Shown: positions 1 to 5,366, numbered from the stretch's first letter. The stretch: 5,366 nucleotides of DNA from an uncultured Opitutia bacterium (GCA_913046175.1 CAJWSN010000087.1:1-5366); one strand, 5' to 3'. Made by a program: numbers and translations. Notes: generated by a model not told the origin, from the sequence alone.

Positions 1-826
1 CGGTCTAGATGATGTAGCCAGGGAGAAATTTGAGCTTTTGCGCGAAGTCAGGCCCGATGGTTTTGCCCTTTTTCCAGAGGAATGCCTAAAATATCCAGAT
101 TTTCTTCAGGATTCCATTGGGAGCTGGATTCTTTCAAGAAATGATTCAGTCCAATTGCCACAGGAAACCCTGAGATATCAGCTGGAGAGAGAGGCTGGCA
201 GCGGTCGTGCACGGTTGCATTTACGAAGCAACTTTTTCATTAAAACCACTTTTACACTCCCTTCAAGTGGGGTGATTGGCGAAGGGATGGTACACAATCT
301 TGCCATGGCCCTTGGTGTAGCCCTGCGAATGGGAATTTGTTCAGATGTGCTTCAGGAACGTTTGATTCGTTGGGAACCTTCCCCCTTGCGTGGAGAAGTA
401 CGCATCCATGGCCGACAACAATTTTATGTGGATTGCTACAATGCAAATCCGGTGTCCATGCGGGATGCCTTTAGTGCTTTTACCGGACGTTTTGAGTCGG
501 AACCCAAACTATTTGTCTTGGGATGCATGGATGAGCTTGGGGAGGATACGGTTTGCCTTCATCGTGAAACAGGTCGTGACTTGAACATGGGGCCCTGGGA
601 TCGCGCGATTGTTCACGGGAAACAAGCTGAAGCATTACGGGATGGCTTATTGGATGCCGGGGGCAAGGCAGACTCTATCGCCATTGTGGTTTCCCTTGAG
701 GATGCACGTGCTGAGATCGAAACTTTTGAGGGTGCGATCCTTCTTAAAGGAAGTCGTGCCTATGGGCTGGAGAGTCTTTTGCCAAAGGATGAGGCTGTTG
801 AGGAAAGGGGGTTGGCTGCATGCTAA
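1..826 (+). CDS. murF: UDP-N-acetylmuramoyl-tripeptide--D-alanyl-D-alanine ligase, C-terminal part (5' end outside window)
   Basis: MurF is the cytoplasmic ATP-dependent ligase that adds D-Ala-D-Ala to UDP-MurNAc-tripeptide, the last soluble step of precursor synthesis. The frame is open from base 2, so this is a 3' fragment of 274 codons; full MurF is about 450 residues, and the P-loop lies upstream. The first visible residues, GLDDVAREKFEL, match the Mur segment carrying the carbamylated lysine (K9 here, bases 26-28). Further on are GEGMVHNLAMAL (equivalent of GxHNxxNAL), the C-terminal domain motif CYNANPVSM (434-460), GCMDELGED and LLKGSRAYGLE (about 740-772), all in MurF order. One oddity is FPEECL (about 68-85) where many MurF proteins have an NADD-type motif. 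A TTG at 38 could be read as a start, but the homology upstream of it shows it is internal. The gene ends in TAA 824-826, overlapping mraY by 7 bp, which suggests translational coupling. Identification is firm because MurF motifs and the next gene, mraY, agree. Confidence 0.95.
   Translation, partial: GLDDVAREKFELLREVRPDGFALFPEECLKYPDFLQDSIGSWILSRNDSVQLPQETLRYQLEREAGSGRARLHLRSNFFIKTTFTLPSSGVIGEGMVHNLAMALGVALRMGICSDVLQERLIRWEPSPLRGEVRIHGRQQFYVDCYNANPVSMRDAFSAFTGRFESEPKLFVLGCMDELGEDTVCLHRETGRDLNMGPWDRAIVHGKQAEALRDGLLDAGGKADSIAIVVSLEDARAEIETFEGAILLKGSRAYGLESLLPKDEAVEERGLAAC
800..811 (+). promoter_or_regulatory. Ribosome binding site of mraY
   Basis: A purine-only tract (GAGGAAAGGGGG) inside the end of murF ends 8 bases before the mraY ATG at 820. 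It supports that start, as does the N-terminal resemblance to E. coli MraY. This is one of only two clear Shine-Dalgarno-like sites in the window. Confidence 0.6.
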
Positions 827-2166
827 GCTATTTGGCTGGATTCGAAGAGGTATTCGGGCCTTTCCGCTTGTTCCAATACATAACCTTCCGGGCAATGATG
901 GCCGGGCTGACCGCACTGCTGGTGGGGTATTGTATTGCACCTTGGATCATTAAAAAACTGGCGGGTGTAAAGCAACCTGTCCGCACCAGTAACGAGGTTG
1001 GTGAGGAATTGGCCGGGAAACACAATGGCAAGGAAAACACACCCACCATGGGTGGAATTATAATAATTTTAGCAATTGTGATCAGCTCGTTGATGTGGGT
1101 GAAACCCTTTCAGGAGATTGGCTACGTTCAACATGTCTGCATTGGGGAAAGTCGTTCGTTCGATTTGTCCAGTGTCAACAGTTACTGCCCGGATTGTGGT
1201 AAAAAGGCCGTATATGATTCGGATAACGATGGATTGGCTGATGCTTGGGAACACTTGAATCATGGAACCCTGGCACATAGTGGCGAAAAGAAAATTTCTG
1301 AATCTGAAACCTGCATGGATGCCTACCTGGCATCCAGGAAAACGAAAATGGTGATAAATGCCTATGTATTGACGGCCTTGATCGTGTTCCTTGGTTTGTC
1401 AGTGGTTGGATTTCTGGATGACTACCTGAAGGTATCCAGGAAGAACAGCAAAGGGCTGCCAGGTAGGTATAAGATTCTTGGCCAGTCTCTCGTCGCTATG
1501 ATTGCTCTCGGGGTGTTGCTTTCCTCAGAGTTAAGTGCTGAGAACATGCGAGAAATCTGGGTCCCGTTTTATCGTCATGTGGTAATGGAATCCGCACCAC
1601 TGTGGATGGTTGGAATTCTGCTGTTTTTGGTTTTGGTGGGATCCAGTAATGCAATCAACCTTACCGATGGTCTTGATGGGCTGGCAACTGGGTGTACGGT
1701 GTCCGTTGCACTCGCTTACGGTGTTATGGCTTACATCGTTGGTAATTTCGTGCTTTCTGACACTTTGTTGATTGAACAGGTGCTGGGTGTTGGTGAACTG
1801 GCAGTCATCTGCACATCGCTCCTGGGGGCCTGTCTGGCTTTCCTGTGGTACAATTCAGCACCAGCTGAGGTATTTATGGGTGACACGGGCTCTTTGGCAC
1901 TTGGTGGTCTTGTGGGTGTGATTGCCTTCATGGTACAGCAGCCATTTACGCTGGTGATTGTAGGTGGGATTTTCGTGATGGAGGCACTCTCGGTAATCCT
2001 CCAGGTCGGGAACTACAAGCTCAACGGCAAACGTATCCTGAAAATGGCTCCGATCCACCATCACTTTGAATTGAATGGATGGGCAGAAACAAAGGTGGTG
2101 ATCCGCTTTTGGATTCTGTCACTGATTTTTGCCATCGCAGGATTAGCTAGTTTGAAAATTCGTTAG
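820..2166 (+). CDS. mraY: Phospho-N-acetylmuramoyl-pentapeptide-transferase (MraY) with a large periplasmic insertion
   Basis: MraY is the polytopic inner-membrane enzyme that transfers phospho-MurNAc-pentapeptide from UDP to undecaprenyl phosphate, giving lipid I. The catalytic set is complete: K71 and TPTMGG (74-79) in the first cytoplasmic loop, the DDY aspartates D200/D201, NLTDGLDGLA (280-289), FMGDTGSLALGG with D355, and PIHHHFE (411-417). The C-terminal helix ends GLASLKIR, close to the E. coli ending. Hydrophobic segments fit the usual ten-helix fold (TM1 about 22-44, TM2 78-94, TM3 180-199, and so on). The protein is 448 residues against about 360 in E. coli. The excess is one block at residues 98-179, between WVKPF (end of TM2) and NAYV (start of TM3), annotated separately. 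The start at 820 has a purine-rich site upstream and gives an N-terminus that aligns with known MraY. The gene overlaps murF by 7 bp and is followed 3 bp later by murD. I expect an active enzyme, since no catalytic residue is disturbed. Confidence 0.97.
   Translation: MLSYLAGFEEVFGPFRLFQYITFRAMMAGLTALLVGYCIAPWIIKKLAGVKQPVRTSNEVGEELAGKHNGKENTPTMGGIIIILAIVISSLMWVKPFQEIGYVQHVCIGESRSFDLSSVNSYCPDCGKKAVYDSDNDGLADAWEHLNHGTLAHSGEKKISESETCMDAYLASRKTKMVINAYVLTALIVFLGLSVVGFLDDYLKVSRKNSKGLPGRYKILGQSLVAMIALGVLLSSELSAENMREIWVPFYRHVVMESAPLWMVGILLFLVLVGSSNAINLTDGLDGLATGCTVSVALAYGVMAYIVGNFVLSDTLLIEQVLGVGELAVICTSLLGACLAFLWYNSAPAEVFMGDTGSLALGGLVGVIAFMVQQPFTLVIVGGIFVMEALSVILQVGNYKLNGKRILKMAPIHHHFELNGWAETKVVIRFWILSLIFAIAGLASLKIR
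1111..1356 (+). other. In-frame insertion of about 82 residues in MraY (periplasmic TM2-TM3 loop), Cys-rich with a calcium-loop motif
   Basis: Removing residues 98-179 leaves a 366-residue MraY in which WVKPF joins NAYV, matching E. coli WAYPS-NPYV almost position for position (E. coli sequence recalled, not searched). In the accepted topology this loop faces the periplasm. The block is hydrophilic and holds four cysteines (C107, C123, C126, C165; codons 1138, 1186, 1195, 1312), with C123-P-D-C126-G like a zinc knuckle. It also holds DSDNDGLADAWE at residues 133-144 (1216-1251), which has D/D/D/G/D/E at EF-hand positions 1, 3, 5, 6, 9 and 12. HGTLAHSG and an ETCMDAYLASR segment follow. Hand counts give 46% GC here (111/240 for 1111-1350) and 46% just downstream (74/160 for 1351-1510), so it is not compositionally foreign. 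Function is unknown; metal binding or disulfide-stabilised protein contact is inference. Confidence 0.85.
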
Positions 2167-2169
2167 ATC

Positions 2170-3462
2170 ATGTTTGAGACTGAAAAAATTCTTTCTTCAT
2201 TAAACAGGCCGGTAGCCATCTTTGGATGTGGAGTCAGTGGTCGCGCAATTGAACGCTTGTTAAAACATCTTGGTGCACAGTCTGAATATTACGATGAGTC
2301 CGGTGCTGACAATGTTTCTGCGGACTTCAGTGACTTTCATGCCACACGTCACGAGCTGGTCGTGTACAGTCCAGGATTTCCCAAAGACCATGAATGGCTG
2401 GCACGAGCAAAGAAACAAAAGGCGATATGCCTGGGCGAAATGGATTTTGCATCCATTTTCTGGAAGGGACGAATCATTTCCGTAACAGGCACGAACGGGA
2501 AGACATCACTCACTAAATTCCTAACGGAGAGTCTTCGTTGCAATGGGCAAGATGCTTTTGCAGTTGGCAACATCGGGATGCCTCTCTCACAACTCATTCC
2601 TGACTTGAACAGCCCTGATGCCATAGCGGTTTGTGAAGTGAGTTCCTTTCAGGCGGAGAGCATGGAGCACTTTACCCCGGACAGTCTCCTGTGGACCAAC
2701 ATGTCCTACGATCACCTGGATCGTCACCAGACCTTGGAGAATTACTTTCAAGCCAAGTACAGGCTAATTCAAAGATTGTCCAGTCCACGTCTGGTCATGG
2801 GGCAATCAGTCAAGAATATAGCGAGTGCATTCGACCAGAAAATCCCGGATTTTGCGGAGATTGTGGATTCAACAGATGATTGCGGTGCCAGAATCCCGCA
2901 GGATTCAATATTTAATAGATTGCCTCAGCGTGAGAATTACATGTTGGCGCATCGATTCTGGAAGATTTCAGGTTATCCAGAGTCTGATCTTGAAATGGCG
3001 GCAAAGACTTTTACCCTGCCCAGACATCGTTTGGCAAAGGTTTCAGAATGGGATGGTGTCAGTTTCTGGAATGATTCCAAGGCCACTAATTTTGCCGCAA
3101 CCCTTGCGGCGCTCAAACGTTTTGGACATAAGGTTCACTGGATAGGTGGTGGTTGTTTCAAGGGAGGGGATTTGAAACCCTTCGCTGAAAACCTTCTTCC
3201 TCACCTGGATGGAGCCTATCTAATTGGGGAAACTGCTCGTCCACTTCAGAACCATCTAGCTGGACGCGGAGCTTTTGTTCAGGTTTATGCCGGTCTGGAG
3301 AATGCCCTCTTGGCAGCATACATGCGTGCCATCAAACCAGGTGTAATCCTGTTTAGCCCCGGATTTTCCAGTTTTGATCAGTTTCGGGGTTACGAGGAAC
3401 GAGGAGACTCCTTTGAGCATGCCGTTGTCGAGCTAAAGCAGCATAGCAAGAAACTAAATTGA
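2170..3462 (+). CDS. murD: UDP-N-acetylmuramoyl-L-alanine--D-glutamate ligase
   Basis: MurD is the cytoplasmic ATP-dependent ligase adding D-glutamate to UDP-MurNAc-L-Ala. At 430 residues it has the family's normal length (E. coli 438) and all three domains. The N-terminal Rossmann-like UDP-binding domain has FGCGVSG (18-24). The central ATPase domain has P-loop GTNGKTS (107-113), GNIG (133-136), EVSSFQ (156-161), NMSYDHLDRH (177-186) and K196, which fits the carbamylated lysine. The C-terminal domain has PRHR (284-287), NDSKATN (301-307), IGGGCFKGGD (325-334) and SPGFSSFDQF (396-405). The SSFQ, NDSKATN and S-FDQF signatures separate MurD from MurC, MurE and MurF. The ATG at 2170 lies 3 bp after the mraY stop with no Shine-Dalgarno sequence nearby (the closest AGGA, 2139-2142, is too distant), so translation probably depends on coupling to mraY. 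No defect or fusion is visible. Confidence 0.97.
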   Translation: MFETEKILSSLNRPVAIFGCGVSGRAIERLLKHLGAQSEYYDESGADNVSADFSDFHATRHELVVYSPGFPKDHEWLARAKKQKAICLGEMDFASIFWKGRIISVTGTNGKTSLTKFLTESLRCNGQDAFAVGNIGMPLSQLIPDLNSPDAIAVCEVSSFQAESMEHFTPDSLLWTNMSYDHLDRHQTLENYFQAKYRLIQRLSSPRLVMGQSVKNIASAFDQKIPDFAEIVDSTDDCGARIPQDSIFNRLPQRENYMLAHRFWKISGYPESDLEMAAKTFTLPRHRLAKVSEWDGVSFWNDSKATNFAATLAALKRFGHKVHWIGGGCFKGGDLKPFAENLLPHLDGAYLIGETARPLQNHLAGRGAFVQVYAGLENALLAAYMRAIKPGVILFSPGFSSFDQFRGYEERGDSFEHAVVELKQHSKKLN

Positions 3463-3496
3463 TACCATTCATCCCACTATTTTTCACCGCCGCATC

Positions 3497-3841
3497 ATGA
3501 AAATCATAAAAATATTCTCCCTCGTCCTTTTGGCTCATCTCATAGCCATACCTTTGATCATAATGCAGATTGGGGTGAGTTCGAAAAATACCGTGGACTT
3601 GAATGAGGAGACTTCCACCGACCCTGAGCCTATAGCGGTTGTCGATTCAGCTGAGGCGCCTGCAACAATAGCCACGATGCAGACAACCAAGATGCACACT
3701 GTACGCCAAGGTGAGAACCCTTCCATGATTGCAGCCAAATACGGGATGGAAACCACAGATTTAATGACTCTGAACGGCATCAAGGACGCATCCAAATTAC
3801 AGGTTGGAGACAAGCTGAAGGTATTTTCTGACCGTAGCTGA
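3497..3841 (+). CDS. Small membrane-anchored or exported protein with one LysM domain
   Basis: This 114-residue protein has a short basic start (MKIIK), a long hydrophobic stretch (about residues 6-27), a Thr/Glu/Pro/Ala-rich linker (30-64) and a single C-terminal LysM domain (66-109: VRQGE, IAAKYGM, LMTLNGI, LQVGDKLKV). LysM domains bind the glycan backbone of peptidoglycan, so it is probably a periplasmic wall-binding protein tethered by an uncleaved N-terminal helix. The segment IIMQIGVSS resembles the end of a lipoprotein signal with valine (V27) where the cysteine would be, so lipidation is not predicted. It starts 34 bp after murD without a clear Shine-Dalgarno sequence, and the ATG is chosen because it gives the expected basic-hydrophobic signal. 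The LysM domain is closest, within this window, to the third LysM of the next gene (25 of 43 residues identical by hand alignment). There is no enzymatic domain. Its specific role is unknown; its position between murD and ftsW suggests wall synthesis or division. Confidence 0.85.
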   Translation: MKIIKIFSLVLLAHLIAIPLIIMQIGVSSKNTVDLNEETSTDPEPIAVVDSAEAPATIATMQTTKMHTVRQGENPSMIAAKYGMETTDLMTLNGIKDASKLQVGDKLKVFSDRS

Positions 3842-3887
3842 AGAATTTTCAAATCAAACAAATGCACACGTAAATCCTAGAAAACTA

Positions 3888-5009
3888 ATGAAACAAGATA
3901 CCAAACCAAATCACCCGAAAGGCTATATTTTTGTCGTTCTGGGTTCCATGTTCCTGCTTTTTGCAGGATGTCAGTCCTTGCCTTGGAATAAGTCTGACCC
4001 TGCTGCTACTGTGCAAGATACAGTGACGCCTGTGGGTGAATACCCTGAAGGGGGAGATGTCCCCGTCGTAATCAGTTCTGAATTCAATGCTGATTTCGAT
4101 GAATTGCAGGAAACAACTCTGGCCCAGGATGTGTTCCAGTCACCATCCCGTCCTTTGCTTCCACCCATTCTTGAGGATAGTGAACCGGAACCGCTTGAAT
4201 TCATTGGTCTGGATACCTCCCAGAATTTCCCCCAAAAAAATGATGATCTGGATTATATCGTTCAGCGAGGCGATACACTTTGGGGCATTTCACAGAAATT
4301 CAAGATTAGCCTAAACAAATTGATGCGGGCAAACGATATGACCAAGGGGTCACTCCTCGGCATCGGCCAGTCACTTAGGATACCTGGCATTAGTGAGAGT
4401 GAATCCCCATTGCCCCGCTTGAGTTTTGATCTTCCATCCCAGCCATATAGTGGAGCCCAGGACTATGTTGTGAAGAAGGGGGACACCTTGACCAGGGTGG
4501 CGTATGCTTATGGAACATCTGTAAAGGATTTGAAATCAGCAAACGGGCTTTTCACAGACCGTTTGCTGATTGGCCAGAGACTTGTTGTTCCCGAGGGGGG
4601 GGCTGTGCGGGAGATTCGTAAGCCTGCTGCAACAACAGTGGTTCCCACGACAGCTGGAGGAGGACACCATATTGTTCGACGTGGAGAGTATCCATCAAGT
4701 ATTGCCCGCCAGTACGGAATGAAAACAAGCGATCTTATTCGTCTAAACAATATTCAGAATCCATCCGCCTTGCAGATTGGCACTAAACTGGTGGTAAATA
4801 CTGGTTCTGGAAACCTGCCGCAGAGCGTCGGGCAATTCGTAAAAAGCCCACCGCCTGTCAGTACTCCTGGACCCGTCCCATCAAGTCCTTCCGGATTGAA
4901 TTTGGATTCTCTGGGAACGGTTCCCGTCCCTGGAGATACGCCATCAACGGACGAGGTTCCATTGTTCGATGAAGATGCCTTGATAGTTCCTGTAGAGGAT
5001 GTCGAATAA
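3888..5009 (+). CDS. Predicted lipoprotein with three LysM peptidoglycan-binding domains
   Basis: This 373-residue protein begins with a basic n-region, a hydrophobic core (13-26) and a lipobox-like LFAGC with C28. F at -3 is not the classical Leu, but A-G-C fits signal peptidase II. Q29 after the cysteine is not Asp, so outer-membrane sorting is likely if Lol rules apply. An acidic Pro-rich spacer (about 36-120) precedes three LysM domains: 122-165 (VQRGDTLWGIS), 192-234 (VKKGDTLTRVA) and 260-303 (VRRGEYPSSIA). The tail from about 318 is Pro/Ser-rich and ends acidic (DEDALIVPVEDVE). There is no LytM, amidase or NlpC/P60 domain, so it should bind peptidoglycan without cutting it, acting as an anchor, scaffold or amidase regulator (inference). 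The first two LysM domains are canonical, and the third shares the unusual GExPS variant with the preceding gene. The ATG at 3888 follows 46 bp of AT-rich spacer without a Shine-Dalgarno sequence. An A7 run (4234-4240) and a G8 run (4595-4602) lie in the linkers. Confidence 0.88.
   Translation: MKQDTKPNHPKGYIFVVLGSMFLLFAGCQSLPWNKSDPAATVQDTVTPVGEYPEGGDVPVVISSEFNADFDELQETTLAQDVFQSPSRPLLPPILEDSEPEPLEFIGLDTSQNFPQKNDDLDYIVQRGDTLWGISQKFKISLNKLMRANDMTKGSLLGIGQSLRIPGISESESPLPRLSFDLPSQPYSGAQDYVVKKGDTLTRVAYAYGTSVKDLKSANGLFTDRLLIGQRLVVPEGGAVREIRKPAATTVVPTTAGGGHHIVRRGEYPSSIARQYGMKTSDLIRLNNIQNPSALQIGTKLVVNTGSGNLPQSVGQFVKSPPPVSTPGPVPSSPSGLNLDSLGTVPVPGDTPSTDEVPLFDEDALIVPVEDVE
4251..4382 (+). repeat. LysM domain 1 of the lipoprotein
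   Basis: Residues 122-165. Canonical LysM beginning DYIVQRGDTLWGIS, with a central LMRANDM and closing GIGQSLRI. The GDTL turn and the final hydrophobic strand are typical of glycan-binding LysM. Confidence 0.85.
4461..4589 (+). repeat. LysM domain 2 of the lipoprotein
   Basis: Residues 192-234. Canonical LysM with VKKGDTL, AYAYGTSVKDL, SANGL and LIGQRLVV. It follows domain 1 after a linker of about 26 residues. Confidence 0.87.
4665..4796 (+). repeat. LysM domain 3 of the lipoprotein (GExPS variant)
   Basis: Residues 260-303. The usual GDTL is replaced by GEYP, followed by SSIARQYGMKTSDLIRLNNI and LQIGTKLVV. By hand alignment it shares 25 of 43 positions with the LysM of the preceding small gene, but only about 14 with domain 2 of its own protein. 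Confidence 0.85.
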
Positions 5010-5010
5010 C

Positions 5011-5031
5011 CTGCGGGCTTCTGGTTCGCAG
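5011..5031 (+). other. Weak hairpin after the LysM lipoprotein stop codon
   Basis: CTGCG (5011-5015) pairs with CGCAG (5027-5031), extendable by two G-U pairs to a 7-bp stem with a 7-nt loop. No T tract follows (next bases atttcgag), so it is not a typical intrinsic terminator. It could be an RNA processing or stability element in the operon message, or chance. Confidence 0.2.
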
Positions 5032-5053
5032 ATTTCGAGACATAAATTCCTTC

Positions 5054-5058
5054 AGGGA
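5054..5058 (+). promoter_or_regulatory. Ribosome binding site of ftsW
   Basis: AGGGA lies 5 bases before the ATG at 5064. This favours 5064 over the in-frame ATG at 5073, which would be 14 bases away. Confidence 0.55.
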
Positions 5059-5063
5059 TCGAC

Positions 5064-5366
5064 ATGGAAGGCATGTGTACAGCATCGCACGAACGAAAGG
5101 GGCGCTTCACCCTCTGGGCAACCTTGATTTTGCTTGGAGTATCGTGCCTGACCATGCTTGGCCTCGTAACGTTGTTCAGTGCAAGCCATTCAATTTACAA
5201 TAATGAATTCACCTTCTTGAAAAAGCAATTGGTGTGGCTTGTGATTGGAATAGCAGGAGGTGTGGCTGCTTTCCTGATGTCCCTGGACAAGATGCGCAAT
5301 CTGACATGGATCTTGAGCGGTTTACTGGTTATTGGCTTGATTTTAACCCTAATCCCCGGAGTGGGG
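5064..5366 (+). CDS. ftsW: Cell division SEDS glycosyltransferase FtsW, N-terminal part (3' end outside window)
   Basis: FtsW is the SEDS-family inner-membrane enzyme that polymerises lipid II into septal glycan strands together with the transpeptidase FtsI. The frame is open from the ATG at 5064 to the window end, giving 101 codons of an expected 370-400. Visible features are a short polar cytoplasmic N-terminus (1-14), TM1 (about 16-39) ending in the SEDS signature LVTLFSAS, the FLKKQLVW motif (51-58) leading into TM2 (55-74), a short MSLDKMRNL loop, and TM3 (80-97) ending in IPGVG. These match the first quarter of FtsW/RodA proteins, while the catalytic Asp loop lies outside the window. 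RodA is the alternative family member, but location directly downstream of murF-mraY-murD and the LysM genes favours FtsW. The start is supported by an AGGGA site. The gap to the preceding gene is 54 bp with no convincing promoter, so it is probably cotranscribed with the upstream genes. Confidence 0.92.
   Translation, partial: MEGMCTASHERKGRFTLWATLILLGVSCLTMLGLVTLFSASHSIYNNEFTFLKKQLVWLVIGIAGGVAAFLMSLDKMRNLTWILSGLLVIGLILTLIPGVG

Noticed and set aside
38..40. TTG as the start of the first gene
   Set aside because: The frame is open upstream to base 2, and the residues before it (GLDDVAREKFEL) match the conserved lysine region of MurF, so it is an internal codon of a truncated gene.
647..940. 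Minus-strand open frame of 97 codons across the murF/mraY junction
   Set aside because: It lies opposite two conserved coding regions with no family resemblance; a shadow frame.
1111..1356. MraY insert as an intein, assembly chimera or frameshift artefact
   Set aside because: It is in frame on both sides, far too short for an intein and without splice-junction residues (no Cys/Ser start paired with a His-Asn end). It has the same GC as the flanking sequence, and both borders rejoin MraY homology cleanly at a loop.
3425..3496. Promoter for the small LysM gene (TTGTCG at 3425)
   Set aside because: No TATAAT-like box occurs 16-18 bases downstream; the nearest AT-rich hexamer is at the wrong spacing.
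5011..5031. Intrinsic terminator after the LysM lipoprotein
   Set aside because: The stem is short and partly G-U, and no T run follows; kept only as a weak hairpin.
4754..5155. Minus-strand open frame of 133 codons across the lipoprotein end and ftsW start
   Set aside because: It overlaps two well-supported genes on the other strand, shows no recognisable domain, and has no start context of its own; it is a shadow frame.
5064..5366. RodA instead of FtsW
   Set aside because: The N-terminal motifs alone do not separate the two, but the position right after murF-mraY-murD in a dcw cluster is the standard site of ftsW.

Overview
The window is a stretch of a division and cell wall (dcw) gene cluster, all on the + strand. 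The order is murF (3' part) - mraY - murD - small LysM protein - LysM lipoprotein - ftsW (5' part). The Mur and SEDS proteins are recognised from family motifs. The organism looks like a Gram-negative bacterium of about 46% GC (hand-counted over mraY parts). I lean towards Verrucomicrobiota, probably an Opitutae-type marine lineage. The reasons are the LysM genes inside the dcw cluster and a calcium-loop motif of the DxDxDGLxDAWE kind, which is common in exported proteins of that phylum and its relatives. This placement is inference, about 60% sure.

Layout. Positions 1-826 hold the last 274 codons of murF. They overlap mraY (820-2166) by 7 bp, and murD (2170-3462) follows after 3 bp. Two LysM genes that are not part of the classical cluster come next: a 114-residue membrane-anchored single-LysM protein (3497-3841) and a 373-residue predicted lipoprotein with three LysM domains (3888-5009). 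The first 101 codons of ftsW start at 5064 and run off the window. Gaps between genes are 54 bp or less, with no convincing promoter or terminator, so the block is probably one transcription unit. No stretch over 300 bases lacks a gene, and I see no RNA genes, mobile elements or CRISPR.

How the genes work together. MurF and MurD are cytoplasmic ligases that build UDP-MurNAc-pentapeptide. MraY loads that precursor onto undecaprenyl phosphate to make lipid I. FtsW polymerises lipid II at the septum. The two LysM proteins probably bind the finished or nascent peptidoglycan in the periplasm.

The most unusual item is MraY. It is 448 residues instead of about 360, and nearly all the excess is one in-frame block of about 82 residues (1111-1356) in the periplasmic loop between TM2 and TM3. 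That block carries four cysteines, including a CPDC knuckle, and a perfect EF-hand-like calcium loop. It looks like an extracytoplasmic metal-binding or disulfide-stabilised module grafted onto an otherwise intact, catalytically complete MraY.
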